This document shows, in pieces, positions 17,875-27,079 of a stretch of DNA of 64,000 bases (its first letter is position 1; every line of letters begins with the position of its first letter). The stretch is from Caballeronia sp. SBC1 (lineage in GTDB: Bacteria > Pseudomonadota > Gammaproteobacteria > Burkholderiales > Burkholderiaceae): assembly GCF_011493005.1 (NCBI RefSeq), contig NZ_CP049158.1, positions 1,302,001-1,366,000 of the forward strand, in the 5' to 3' direction. The notes under the pieces are model-generated. The model saw nothing but the letters and a program-made list of their open reading frames with translations. It searched no databases and was not told where the DNA came from. Position numbers and translations under genes: made by a program.

Positions 17875-19490
17875 ATCTTTGACCTGACGTTGGGTCCGAA
17901 AGGCGTCTCGCCGTCCGTCCACGTGGCCGACACCATCGCGCGCACATCTGCTAATAGCTCGTCGACCGCAAACACCACACCGCCCTTGATGGTCAATTTA
18001 ATCGAGCGTTTTTGTTCCAATGAGCGCGACTCGTCATTCAGTCGCAACGCACCGGTTCCATAAAGCAGCTTGAAATCGCTCAAAGGATTCTGGTCGTGCA
18101 CGAGAATGTCCGCACAGCGACCGACTTCGAGCGCGCCGGTCTCGTCTTCTATGCCCAACAACTCGGCGGATTGAGCCGTAGCGGCACGCAGCACTTCGAG
18201 CGGAGAGAATCCTGCCTCCTGAAACAGTTCGAGTTCCCGGATATATCCGAACCCGTAGATCTGGAACATGAACCCCGAGTCGCTGCCCGGACATACGCGG
18301 CCGCCCCTGTTCTTGTATTCGTTGAGGAACTGCATCAGGATGCGGAAGCTCTCGCGCCACTCGACTTCGTTCGTGACCGACCATCGATAAAAATACGCAC
18401 CGTGACCGCCGCGCTGCGGCTGGAAATACTTCCACGTGGTGTTATCCGTATACGCGTCATGCCATTCAGCCCTGCGCGCACGCATGAGATCCCGGTTGCC
18501 GTCATAAACGTTCATCGTAGGGACGAAGGTATGGCCGACGGCCAGAAACGCATCCAGCACGTCATTCCACTTCTGACTGCCCGGTTTCGCCGCCTGGAGG
18601 AACGTCTGGCCGGCAGTGGAGAATCTCAGGTACTCGTCGTTATAGTTGTAATTGTCATCAATCGTTTGCAGCGTCCTGCCTTCGAAAAGCGCCTCGGGCA
18701 AGCCATACGCGTGCTCAGTGCTTGTCAGCCCCCATTGCGCGGTCTTGAGCGCGTTCATGCGGCCTACCGAGAGTTGTGCATGATGGCAACACGTACGTAA
18801 TCCTAACCTCTTGCATTCGTCCAGAGCCGCTTGCATGATCGCCGGCGGTGCGCCGAAAAATTTCACGCCCTTGGCGCCTTTTTCACTGACTCTTCTCAGC
18901 CATTGCCGTCCTTCTTCTGGACTGTAGATCGTCTTGAGGTAGTCGTTGACAGCAGGAAAGTAAACGTACGGGTACAGGTGCGGCGCCGCGATGCGGTTCG
19001 CATCTGCCGCGGCCTTCTGCTCACAAGTCCATTCGAGCCCGTTCATGCAGCCCGCTTCCCGCACTGACGTCACACCGTGCGCAAGCCAAAGCTTGTACAT
19101 ATAGTCCGCCGGCATCATCTCGCCGTTTTCCGCATGAAACGGGGTGCCGATATGGGCGTGACAGTCGATGAATCCTGGGGTCACGAACTTGCCCGTGCAG
19201 TCGATCTCATGGTTGCCCGCGGCCGGCCTGCGTTGCGCGTTGATGGGAAGTCCGGGCACGCCTACGGCTGCAATTTCCGTGATCCGGTCACCTTCGATAA
19301 CGATATCCGCCGGTCCCCAAGGAGGCGCCCCCGTGCCGTCAATCACCGTTGCGCCGCGGAGGACCAGCCTGCGAAACGGGCCATCGCCACGGTCTCGTGA
19401 GGAGGCGGGACGAACCTGGCCAAGCCCCTTCCTTGCAAAGCCCGTGACCATTTCTTCGCCGACCTCCACCGTGATGTTTGGCGTCGTCAT
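17871..19490 (-). CDS. Metal-dependent amidohydrolase
   Basis: A 539-residue amidohydrolase-superfamily enzyme of the imidazolonepropionase/prolidase-like group. It has the N-terminal composite domain (RGATVIDGTG) and the metal motif HxH at His111/His113 (FIDCHAHIG). Further on come a candidate carboxylated lysine in KGVKFFGAP, later histidines in CCHHAQ and STEHAYG, and the aspartate of PGSDSGF. These fit a binuclear metal hydrolase acting on a cyclic amide or C-N bond; the substrate is unknown. GGGAGG supports the ATG. It is followed without gap by the G3E GTPase and is divergent from an MHS transporter, likely the importer of the same substrate. Confidence 0.88.
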   Translation of the reverse strand: MTTPNITVEVGEEMVTGFARKGLGQVRPASSRDRGDGPFRRLVLRGATVIDGTGAPPWGPADIVIEGDRITEIAAVGVPGLPINAQRRPAAGNHEIDCTGKFVTPGFIDCHAHIGTPFHAENGEMMPADYMYKLWLAHGVTSVREAGCMNGLEWTCEQKAAADANRIAAPHLYPYVYFPAVNDYLKTIYSPEEGRQWLRRVSEKGAKGVKFFGAPPAIMQAALDECKRLGLRTCCHHAQLSVGRMNALKTAQWGLTSTEHAYGLPEALFEGRTLQTIDDNYNYNDEYLRFSTAGQTFLQAAKPGSQKWNDVLDAFLAVGHTFVPTMNVYDGNRDLMRARRAEWHDAYTDNTTWKYFQPQRGGHGAYFYRWSVTNEVEWRESFRILMQFLNEYKNRGGRVCPGSDSGFMFQIYGFGYIRELELFQEAGFSPLEVLRAATAQSAELLGIEDETGALEVGRCADILVHDQNPLSDFKLLYGTGALRLNDESRSLEQKRSIKLTIKGGVVFAVDELLADVRAMVSATWTDGETPFGPNVRSKI

Positions 19491-19823
19491 TGTTCCTCCC
19501 TGTTTCCGCTACGGACACAACCGGTTCGACCCTGCTCGCCGCGAGCGCTGATTGATGAATGCTATTCCAGAAGACTTTGGTCCCAGGTACAGGGTAGAAA
19601 TCCAAAAAGACAGGTGATACCTATCAAACATACGAAACAGACAAGAAAGTTTCCTTTTTTCAGCCGTCTATCCTATTTTTTATACAAATCCAACCGTGTT
19701 CATTACGTTGTTTTGAGGGTAGTTGTATGAATTGTGGCTGAGTCCAATGACCAACAGGGAGCGCACGAACAACCGTGCGTTCAACCTCATAGACGAAGTC
19801 ACATGCATGCATCAGGAGTGGAG
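19491..19823. promoter_or_regulatory. Divergent regulatory region (amidohydrolase / MHS transporter)
   Basis: 333 bp with no credible gene. The middle (19610-19740) is AT-rich and contains TATCCTATTTTTTATAC and an inverted pair ATACAA (19682-19687) / TTGTAT (19733-19738). It probably holds both promoters and an operator, perhaps for the PucR protein encoded nearby. No hexamer pair is unambiguous. Confidence 0.45.
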
Positions 19824-21140
19824 ATGAACACGGTAGATCTGACGGCAACCTACGAGGAAAACCGGGGTGTCCGGCGACGCGCCATTGTCGCGACCGTACT
19901 GGGCAATGGCTTCGAATGGTTCGACTTTATGGTGTACGGTTTTTTTGCCATCACTATCGCCAAGCTTTTTTTCCCCACCGGTAACGACTTGAGTTCGTTG
20001 ATGCCGTCGGTTGCGACCTTCGGCGTCGGCTTTCTGGTGCGCCCGTTCGGCGGCATCCTGATCGGCATTTACGCGGATCGGGCTGGCCGTAAGGCGGCGC
20101 TGTCGCTGACCATTCTATTGATGTGCGCGGGCACCGCGCTGATTGGCCTTGCCCCAACCTACTCGCAGATTGGCGTCGCCGCGCCTTGCCTGATCGTGAT
20201 TGCACGACTGCTTCAGGGATTTTCCGCCGGCGGGGAAATGGGCACGGCAACCGCGTTCCTGACCGAACATGCTCCGAAGGGGAAGAAAGCCTATTACTCC
20301 AGCTGGATCCAGACGAGCATTGGCTTCGCCGTGCTGCTCGGGGCATGTTTCGGCACAGGTATCACGCTCGGATTGTCGGCGCAGGATGTGGAAAGCTGGG
20401 GTTGGAGAATTCCGTTTCTCTCCGGCTTGCTGATCGGACCAATCGGTTTCTTCATCCGGCGTAACCTCGAAGAAACACCGGTCTTTCTCAACGCCACTGA
20501 CAAGTCCAAGACGCCGCTTGCCGACGTGCTGCGCGACTATCCACGGCAGACGTTTGCGAGCTTTGCAATGGTCGTGCTTTGGACCGTGTGCATCTACGTC
20601 ATCCTCTTCTACATGCCGACGTTCTCGGTCAAGGTGCTCAAGCTGCAGCAGTCGGCCTCCTTCATCGCAGCGATGGTAGGCGGCGTGGTGATCACGGTTT
20701 GCTCGCCGATCACTGGCTGGTGGTCTGACAAGATCGGCCGGAAATGGCTTCTGGCGTGTTCAGCGGCGGCAATGCTTTTACTCGCGTGGCCAATGTTCGC
20801 GATGATTGTGTCGTCCCCCTCGCTAGCCACGCTATGCATCTTTCAGGCCGTATTTGGCGTGCTGATTGCGATCTACACGGGGCCGATTCTCGCCGCGCTC
20901 TCCGAAACGTTTCCGACCAAAGTATTGTCTACTGGCTTGTCCGTCGCGTACAACCTCGCTGTCATGACGTTTGGCGGTTTCGCCTCGCTGATTCTGACCT
21001 GGCTGATCAGCAAGACCGGTACGGCAATGGCGCCCGCGTTCTATGTGATGTTCGCTGCTGCTTTCAGCCTGCTCGGCGTATTGTTGGGCTATCGGCAACC
21101 TGTCGTGAGCAGATCACCCGACATTGGCGTGCCCTGCTAG
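19824..21140 (+). CDS. MFS transporter, metabolite:H+ symporter (MHS) family
   Basis: A 438-residue inner-membrane permease with about 12 transmembrane helices. The N-terminal GNGFEWFDFMVYGFFA and the loop IYADRAGRKAALSLTI (the MFS A-motif region) are diagnostic of the MHS group, which includes ProP, ShiA and citrate or dicarboxylate carriers. A second signature, WWSDKIGRKW, starts the second half. It probably imports an organic acid, betaine-like or cyclic amide substrate. The ATG at 19824 has AGGAG upstream; a longer in-frame start is not supported. PucR regulator and aminotransferase genes follow on the same strand. Confidence 0.9.
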   Translation: MNTVDLTATYEENRGVRRRAIVATVLGNGFEWFDFMVYGFFAITIAKLFFPTGNDLSSLMPSVATFGVGFLVRPFGGILIGIYADRAGRKAALSLTILLMCAGTALIGLAPTYSQIGVAAPCLIVIARLLQGFSAGGEMGTATAFLTEHAPKGKKAYYSSWIQTSIGFAVLLGACFGTGITLGLSAQDVESWGWRIPFLSGLLIGPIGFFIRRNLEETPVFLNATDKSKTPLADVLRDYPRQTFASFAMVVLWTVCIYVILFYMPTFSVKVLKLQQSASFIAAMVGGVVITVCSPITGWWSDKIGRKWLLACSAAAMLLLAWPMFAMIVSSPSLATLCIFQAVFGVLIAIYTGPILAALSETFPTKVLSTGLSVAYNLAVMTFGGFASLILTWLISKTGTAMAPAFYVMFAAAFSLLGVLLGYRQPVVSRSPDIGVPC

Positions 21141-21167
21141 CGCGTCACGCGGCATTTACGGAGAAGT

Positions 21168-22736
21168 ATGAAACTCGACACCGCGATCAGGGAGACGATA
21201 TTACGTGACGCCGAAGTGGTGGCCGGTTCGCAAACGCTTGACCGGGAGATCACGTGGGTTCATATGGTCGACCATCCGGACATTGCGCAATGGGTGAAGC
21301 CAGGAGAACTATTGCTGACGACCGGATACAACTGGCCGAGCGAAGAGGTTTCCTCAAGGGAGCTAGTAAGAAACCTCAGCAAGGTGGGGCTTGCGGGCGT
21401 GGTTCTCGCCGTGCCCCACTTTCGCGAACACTTCCCGCCTGAGGCGCTTGAGGAAGCCAACCGGGTTGGCCTGCCGCTTCTCGAACTTCCCTGGGACGTT
21501 CCATTCAGCGAGGTCACCCACGAAATACTCGCGAAGATTATCAACTTCCAGAGCGATATCATCGAGCGGTCCGAAAAGCTGCACCGGGCCCTCACCAACG
21601 CAGCCGTCCACGCTACCAGCCTCTCCGACATCGCAGCCGCGCTGACCAGCCTGCTCGGGCGCTTCGTGACATTCACCGATCCAGCCGGCGGCATCCTGGG
21701 TGGATCGGATACGGTTGAAGCACTCACACTGCTCGAACCTCGAATCGTTGGCGCGGTACAGAGTGGCTCGCTCCCGATCGACCTCACGGCAATGCAACGG
21801 CCTCTGGTAGTGGCGTTCGCTACAGAGACAGCAGCGCTGCATCGCATCGTATTTCCCGTACGTCTGCACGATACCGTCGTCGCACTCATCTGGCTCGATC
21901 TTGCAGGCAAAGAAGCCCAGGAACTTGACGCGCGCGCTATAGAACATGCGAGCGTCGTTGCAGCGCTGCACATGATGCACCAGCGGCAACTCGCCCAACA
22001 GGAAGACCGCCTTGGCTATGCGCTCGTTGCCGGCCTTCTGGACGGCGAATTTTCAGCGACAGCCGGTGCCCTCGAACGCGCCCGGGTGTGTGGCTGGAGC
22101 GATTCCAAAGCTTATCGCGTGTGCCTGGTTCTGCTCGATGAACCCATTCCATTGACGCCTGAAGGGCTCGAACGACGCGAGCGCTGGGTCGATTCACTCA
22201 AGCGCCAGTTGCGTGCAAGAAAGCTTCCCGAGCTCATCGCGATATGGCTGAACCAGATCAAGTTTATCGTTCCGGAAGACGCGTCACCTTCGTCATTGTG
22301 GGAAGCGCTTTCGGATAAACGCTCGGCCATGGCGATCAGCCGCATTCACACTGGCGTGAAGGGTATGGCAGTTGGCGCGCAGGACGTGGACGCGCTTGTA
22401 CCGACATTGCGCCCTGGACGCTTGCATCAGTTCGACGAAATTCTTTTCCCTAGAGCCTTGTTGGGCGATCCCGCCGCCCGTGATCTGCTCGTCGAGCGAC
22501 TGATCGGTCCGCTCTCGGAGAAACGCCGCGGGGAATCGCTGCTGGAAACATTGTGCACGCTTGCGGATGAGGGTTTCCAGCTCGCCAACACGGCGAAGGC
22601 GCTCGGCGTTCATATCAGCACGCTGCGTTATCGCGTTGAGCGCATCGAAAGCATACTGAAGTTGTCGCTTGAAGATCCGAAGATGCGGTTTCAGCTGCAA
22701 GTAGCAGTGGCGCTGTATCGTCTTCGAGAAGACTAA
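21168..22736 (+). CDS. PucR-family transcriptional regulator
   Basis: A 522-residue regulator. The N-terminal PucR ligand-sensing domain spans about residues 10-130 (AEVVAGSQTLDREITWVH, GELLLTTGYNW). The C-terminal helix-turn-helix is the PucR/CdaR type, near residues 460-510 (LANTAKALGVHISTLRYRVERIE). In Bacillus PucR controls purine catabolism, and relatives control amide or amine degradation. GGAGAAGT precedes the ATG by a few bases. Set between the transporter and the aminotransferase genes, 27 bp after the former, it probably controls the surrounding catabolic genes in response to their substrate. Confidence 0.92.
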   Translation: MKLDTAIRETILRDAEVVAGSQTLDREITWVHMVDHPDIAQWVKPGELLLTTGYNWPSEEVSSRELVRNLSKVGLAGVVLAVPHFREHFPPEALEEANRVGLPLLELPWDVPFSEVTHEILAKIINFQSDIIERSEKLHRALTNAAVHATSLSDIAAALTSLLGRFVTFTDPAGGILGGSDTVEALTLLEPRIVGAVQSGSLPIDLTAMQRPLVVAFATETAALHRIVFPVRLHDTVVALIWLDLAGKEAQELDARAIEHASVVAALHMMHQRQLAQQEDRLGYALVAGLLDGEFSATAGALERARVCGWSDSKAYRVCLVLLDEPIPLTPEGLERRERWVDSLKRQLRARKLPELIAIWLNQIKFIVPEDASPSSLWEALSDKRSAMAISRIHTGVKGMAVGAQDVDALVPTLRPGRLHQFDEILFPRALLGDPAARDLLVERLIGPLSEKRRGESLLETLCTLADEGFQLANTAKALGVHISTLRYRVERIESILKLSLEDPKMRFQLQVAVALYRLRED

Positions 22737-22915
22737 CTGGTTTTTTTCATACGTTCCGTAGGATGACCCCCGGCATATTTCACGTTTTAATCTGAGTAAC
22801 CGGACGCCCCCACACGATCGAGAACATCGACACTGCACAGCGCATGGCGATCGCGCACTGACGCACACGTAGCATCAGCTCATCACTCAAGCACTTTCGA
22901 AACGAGGTCACATCC

Positions 22916-24310
22916 ATGTCGATCCAGTCACTCACCGAAGCCGACCGCAAGCATCTGATCCACCCGGTCGTCAGTTATCGCGCACATGAGGCGCGCGGCG
23001 TCACCATTCTCGAGTCCGGCCGCGGCGCTTACCTGCGCGACGCAAACGGTAATGAACTGCTGGATGCGTTCGCCGGGTTGTGGTGCGTCAATGTCGGTTA
23101 CGGTCAGGACAGCATAGTCAAAGCCGCATCTGAACAAATGGCCCGCCTGCCCTACGCCACCGGCTATTTTCATTTCGGCTCGGAGCCGGCGATCGAACTT
23201 GCGGAACAGCTCATCAGTAAGGCTCCCAAGTCCTTGCAACACGTCTATTTCACACTCGGCGGCTCCGATGCGGTGGACTCGGCAATCCGTTTCATTTCGC
23301 ACTACTACAATGCAACGAACCGCCCTTCGAAAAAACACATCGTCGCCCTCGAACGGGGGTATCACGGGTCATCGGCTGTGGGTGCGGGACTGACCGCAAT
23401 TGCAAGCTTCCATCGCAACTTCGATGTACCGCTGCCTACTCAGCACCATATCCCATCGCCCTACCCTTATCGCAGTGCGACGCCTGAGGATCCACGGGCG
23501 ATCATTGCGGCTTCAGTTGCCGCACTCGAAGCCAAGGTTGCCCAACTCGGCGCCGAGAATGTCGCGGCATTCTTCTGCGAGCCGGTGCAGGGTTCGGGTG
23601 GCGTCATCGTGCCACCTGCAGGATGGCTCAAGGCGATGAGCATAGCTTGCCGCAAGCTCGACATCCTGTTCGTGGCTGACGAAGTGATCACCGCGTTCGG
23701 CCGCACCGGCCCTCTCTTCGCGTGTGAGACAGAAAGCGTTAGACCGGACTTGATGACCGTCGCCAAAGGCCTGACCGCAGGCTATGCGCCGATGGGTGCC
23801 GTGCTGATGTCCGACGCGGTATATCAGGGCATAGCGGACGGCGCGGACAAGTCGGTTGTGATCGGCCACGGCCAGACGTATTCCGCGCACCCGGTCAGCG
23901 CCGCGATCGGACTCGAAGTCATGCGTCTCTATCACGAGGGCGGTTTACTGGCGAACGGTATCGCGCAAGCACCGCACTTCGCAAACGGGCTCGACGCGTT
24001 GCTGACCCATCCGCTCGTGGGCGACGCGCGCCATATCGGCCTGCTCGGCGCGCTCGAACTGGTGTCGGACAAAGATACCAAGAAAGGATTCGATGCGTCG
24101 CTCAAGCTGCCTGAACGCATCTTCGAGACCGCGTACAAAAACAAAATCATATTCCGCGCATTCGGCGACAACATCCTCGGTTTTGCACCCGCACTCTGCT
24201 ACACGCGAGACGATTTCGCGCTGATGTTCGAGCGTGTCAAGAAGACGCTTGACGATCTGCTCGAACACGCCGATGTACGCGCGGCATTGCGCAGCAAGGC
24301 CATCGCTTAA
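22916..24310 (+). CDS. Class III PLP-dependent aminotransferase (omega-amino acid:pyruvate type)
   Basis: A 464-residue fold-type I enzyme. The lysine that binds PLP is Lys284 in TVAKGLTAGYAPMG, with the aspartate of VADEVITAFGRTG (Asp255) before it. The N-terminal DAFAGLWCVNVGYG and FTLGGSDAVDSAIR segments match the beta-alanine:pyruvate, putrescine:pyruvate and taurine:pyruvate transaminase subgroup. It moves the amino group of an omega-amino compound to pyruvate in the cytosol. GAGG precedes the ATG. It probably acts downstream of the amidohydrolase in the catabolic route of this region, with the convergent Lrp regulator as a possible local controller. Confidence 0.9.
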   Translation: MSIQSLTEADRKHLIHPVVSYRAHEARGVTILESGRGAYLRDANGNELLDAFAGLWCVNVGYGQDSIVKAASEQMARLPYATGYFHFGSEPAIELAEQLISKAPKSLQHVYFTLGGSDAVDSAIRFISHYYNATNRPSKKHIVALERGYHGSSAVGAGLTAIASFHRNFDVPLPTQHHIPSPYPYRSATPEDPRAIIAASVAALEAKVAQLGAENVAAFFCEPVQGSGGVIVPPAGWLKAMSIACRKLDILFVADEVITAFGRTGPLFACETESVRPDLMTVAKGLTAGYAPMGAVLMSDAVYQGIADGADKSVVIGHGQTYSAHPVSAAIGLEVMRLYHEGGLLANGIAQAPHFANGLDALLTHPLVGDARHIGLLGALELVSDKDTKKGFDASLKLPERIFETAYKNKIIFRAFGDNILGFAPALCYTRDDFALMFERVKKTLDDLLEHADVRAALRSKAIA

Positions 24311-24365
24311 GCGAGGTGACTGATTAAACCCCGCGCGCCGCGATTGATTGCCGACCTGACGGACT

Positions 24366-24860
24366 TCATTGTTCGTCCGTTAGCAGTCGGTCCAACGGCG
24401 CGGTGTGCTTCACGAATGGCGACCTGATGACGATGTAGCTGAAGTACTTCTCAATGCCGATGTTGAGATCCAGCAGCCTTTCCACTACCTCCTGATAGTG
24501 GCCAATATTGCCGACGAGAAACTTCAGCAAATAGTCATAACCGCCGCTGACCAGATGACATTCGATGATCTCGTCGATCTCGCGGACATTCGCTTCAAAC
24601 CGGATGAAATCCTCGCGCCGATGGTCTTTCAGCATCACTTCGGTAAACACCGTCACCGTAGTCGTCAGCTTGGCAAGGTTGAGATGTGCGCCGTATCCGG
24701 AGATGATGCCCGATGATTCGAGCCGTCTGACGCGCTGAAGGCATGGACTCGGCGATAGCCCGACCGCGTTGGCCAGATTTGCGTTCGTTATATTGCCGTT
24801 CTTTTGCAGCTCCGCCAGGATCTTGATGTCGATCCGATCCAGTTTCTGTCGAGTGGTCAT
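24366..24860 (-). CDS. Lrp/AsnC-family transcriptional regulator
   Basis: A 164-residue regulator. Residues about 8-60 form the winged helix (LDRIDIKILAELQKNGN, then LSPSPCLQRVRRLE as recognition helix). The C-terminal half is a RAM ligand-binding domain (VTVFTEVMLKDH, CHLVSGGYDYLLK). The family responds to amino acids and often controls nearby catabolic genes. I placed the start at 24860, where GAAAG lies upstream; an ATG five codons earlier (24875) is possible. It lies convergent to the aminotransferase gene and 44 bp downstream of a HAD hydrolase gene on the same strand. Confidence 0.9.
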   Translation of the reverse strand: MTTRQKLDRIDIKILAELQKNGNITNANLANAVGLSPSPCLQRVRRLESSGIISGYGAHLNLAKLTTTVTVFTEVMLKDHRREDFIRFEANVREIDEIIECHLVSGGYDYLLKFLVGNIGHYQEVVERLLDLNIGIEKYFSYIVIRSPFVKHTAPLDRLLTDEQ

Positions 24861-24904
24861 ATCGTGCTTTCGCATCCGGTGATTTTTCAGGCGGGTCTAT
24901 CCGG

Positions 24905-25630
24905 TCACCCTCTGCTGAGCTCTTCGTGGTGCGCCTTCACTAGTTGCGCCATGCTCGTGAACTTGAACTCAACCGATGGTTCCTTGAGCGTGCGCATGGT
25001 GGCGCCAAAACCCCTCTGTTCAAACCGACGGTAGATCCAGCAGGATTTTATGCCAAGCTCAGCCGCTGGTTCATGATCGTGAAATGCGCTGTCCGCAATG
25101 TGCAGCGTCTCTTCCTTGCGCACGCCCAGGGAAGGAAGAATATCGAGCATGTAATCGAAGTTTCGGTGAGACGGCTTATAAGAACCGACATCTTCCGCTG
25201 TAATGACCGCGTCGAAGTCTACTTGCAGCATCGACCTGCTGCCGGCGAAACTTTCATTGTCGACGTTGGACAGGATGATCAGCTTGAAGTACTTCTTCAG
25301 ATATTGAAGCGTGCTCGCGGAGTCGGGGAACGCGGGCCACTGAGCTACTGATCGTCCGTATACTTTGGCCTCTTCCATCGTATACGGAACGTTCCATTCT
25401 TCGGCGAGGCGCTTGAAGACGACGGCGAGCAGATCGCGATACGGCATCTCCGGTGTGTAGCGCTGCTGAGAGGATTCGTGACGGGCATGCGCCTCAAGCA
25501 CTTCGTCACGCGTCAACGGCGCGTCAACGCGCTTGACCAGAGGTGCAAGACCCGCCGTTATACCGCGTTCCCAGTCGATCAGCGTGCCGTAACAATCGAA
25601 GGTGAGTGCCCTAAAATCAGTGAGTCGCAC
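24905..25630 (-). CDS. Haloacid dehalogenase type II-like HAD hydrolase (copy A)
   Basis: A 241-residue HAD-superfamily hydrolase. The nucleophile is Asp12 in FDCYGTLIDWE, motif II is ILSNVDN, and motif III/IV residues lie in YKPSHRNF and IADSAFHDHEP. It resembles L-2-haloacid dehalogenases. However, the usual Ser-Ser-Asn-x-x-Asp segment is replaced by DSAFHD, so a true dehalogenase reaction is not assured and a phosphatase-like role is possible. A GTG start is indicated by AGGAGGTTCAG directly upstream. Its paralogue lies 102 bp upstream on the same strand (25733-26458), and the Lrp regulator gene follows. Tandem duplication is likely. Confidence 0.88.
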   Translation of the reverse strand: MRLTDFRALTFDCYGTLIDWERGITAGLAPLVKRVDAPLTRDEVLEAHARHESSQQRYTPEMPYRDLLAVVFKRLAEEWNVPYTMEEAKVYGRSVAQWPAFPDSASTLQYLKKYFKLIILSNVDNESFAGSRSMLQVDFDAVITAEDVGSYKPSHRNFDYMLDILPSLGVRKEETLHIADSAFHDHEPAAELGIKSCWIYRRFEQRGFGATMRTLKEPSVEFKFTSMAQLVKAHHEELSRG

Positions 25631-25732
25631 CTGAACCTCCTAAGAAATAAATCGTACTAGATTGCGCGGGCCGCGACCTGCCGCGCCAGGTCCGTGAGTT
25701 CGAACAGACGAGGCGGCGGACGCTATCAGGCG

Positions 25733-26458
25733 TTACTTTTGCGCCAAGGCTTCCTGATGCGCTTTCACCAGGCCGGCCATATTGTTGAAACGGAAATCGA
25801 TTGTAGGCTGTTGGCCCGGATTCATCGTCGCGCCGAAGCCTTCCTGTCCATGGCGGCGATAAATCCAGCATGATGCAAGGCCAAATTCGTTTGCGGGCTT
25901 GTGATCGTGAAACAGGCTCTCGGCGGTATGCAGGATCTTCTCTTTCTTGATCCCACGCTCACCAAGCTTCTCCAGCATGTATTCGAAATTACGCGGCGAC
26001 GGTTTGTACGAACCAACGTCTTCGGCTGTGATGATCGCGTCGAACTGAACCTGCAGTTTCGCGTTGCTGTAGGTGAAGCTTTCGTTATCGATGTTCGACA
26101 GGATCACGAGCTTGTAGTGCTTCTTGAGGTATTGCAGGGATTCCGCCGAGTCTTCGAAGGCCGGCCAATTCTGCACTGACTTTCCGTACGCCATGCAGTC
26201 CTCCAGCGTGAACGGCACCTGCCATTCTTCGGCCAGCCGTTTGTAGATAATCGGCAGCAGTTCCTGATACCGCTTCGCTGGTGTGTATTTCTGCTGCGAG
26301 GATTCATGGCGCGCATGAGCCTCAAGGACCTGATCACGCGTCAGCGGCTGCTTGACGCGCTCAAGAAGGGGACGCAGACCTTCAAAGATCCCGGTCTCCC
26401 AGTCGATCAAGGTCCCATAGCAGTCAAACGTCAGCGTGTCGAAGTCGGTGAGTTTCAT
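25733..26458 (-). CDS. Haloacid dehalogenase type II-like HAD hydrolase (copy B)
   Basis: A 241-residue paralogue of the neighbouring HAD enzyme, exactly the same length and recognisably similar throughout. Shared features are FDCYGTLIDWE (Asp12), VLEAHARHESSQQ, ILSNIDNESF, ITAEDVGSYKPS and FHDHKPA. The same change from the classic dehalogenase motif (SLFHDHKP) is present. Both copies may act on two related substrates, or one may be a recent spare. GAGGG lies upstream of the ATG. The divergence between the copies suggests an old duplication rather than a recent one. Confidence 0.88.
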   Translation of the reverse strand: MKLTDFDTLTFDCYGTLIDWETGIFEGLRPLLERVKQPLTRDQVLEAHARHESSQQKYTPAKRYQELLPIIYKRLAEEWQVPFTLEDCMAYGKSVQNWPAFEDSAESLQYLKKHYKLVILSNIDNESFTYSNAKLQVQFDAIITAEDVGSYKPSPRNFEYMLEKLGERGIKKEKILHTAESLFHDHKPANEFGLASCWIYRRHGQEGFGATMNPGQQPTIDFRFNNMAGLVKAHQEALAQK

Positions 26459-26778
26459 AACAGTTTGCCCTCAGGTGTTCACAGGATGAGTTCACAGTGT
26501 ATTGACTCGTGGCAGCAGCCGTTACTGATGTCGAGATCGGCATCAGCAGGCTGTTTCGTGCAATAGCGCTTCGCCAGCAGATTCTGCTGCCACATTTGCA
26601 GCCTCGCTAACTCCGGCCGATAAACGTGTCCACCGCTCGCGACGGCGGCCGTTCGCTTCGGCGACTAACCGGGCTAGAACCGGCTGAGTCTCGTGGGCGG
26701 GGCCAAGGCTAGTGGTGACGCAAATTCTTCGGACGTAAAAAAACCGCCCCTGGGCGGTTTGGGTGAGTCAACTGCGCA
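26459..26778. other. Gap between the HAD pair and higBA
   Basis: 320 bp without a credible gene. It holds the terminator of higBA (26741-26760) and must contain the promoter of the HAD operon. Nothing else is evident. Confidence 0.5.
26741..26760 (-). terminator. Rho-independent terminator of higBA
   Basis: AAACCGCC (26741-26748) pairs with GGCGGTTT (26753-26760) across a 4-base loop. Reading the minus strand, it is followed by a run of T (seven A on the plus strand at 26737-26743, partly in the stem). It lies 18 bp after the higA stop. Confidence 0.85.
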
Positions 26779-27069
26779 TCAGGCCGCTCGTGCCAGTTCG
26801 GGGAATGGCTCAACCTTTCGGTGCGGTTTCCGTTGTGCCTGCCACAGATCGTAGCGAGCCTGCATGATGGTCCACATTTCGGCCGACGTTCCGAGCGCTG
26901 CACCAAGCAATATAGCCATGTCAGCCGAAATGCCAGCGTGACCATTGAGAATGCGCGAAAGCGCGGCTCGCGTAACACCAAGCCGCTCAGCAACTGTCGT
27001 AATACTGAGTTCGCCCAGGTAGTCGCGCAACACCAGTCCGGGGTGCGCCGGGTTATGCATTGATGTCAT
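26779..27069 (-). CDS. higA: HigA-type antitoxin (XRE family)
   Basis: A 96-residue antitoxin. The N-terminus HNPAHPGLVLRDYLG and the helix-turn-helix (ITTVAERLGVTRAALSRILNG, residues about 22-42) are the hallmark of HigA/VapI-type proteins. It neutralises HigB by binding it and represses its own operon. The ATG at 27069 has AAGGAG upstream and sits 10 bp after the toxin gene. The order toxin first, antitoxin second is typical of hig loci. The terminator at 26741-26760 closes the operon. Confidence 0.92.
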   Translation of the reverse strand: MTSMHNPAHPGLVLRDYLGELSITTVAERLGVTRAALSRILNGHAGISADMAILLGAALGTSAEMWTIMQARYDLWQAQRKPHRKVEPFPELARAA

Positions 27070-27079
27070 CGTCGGCTCC

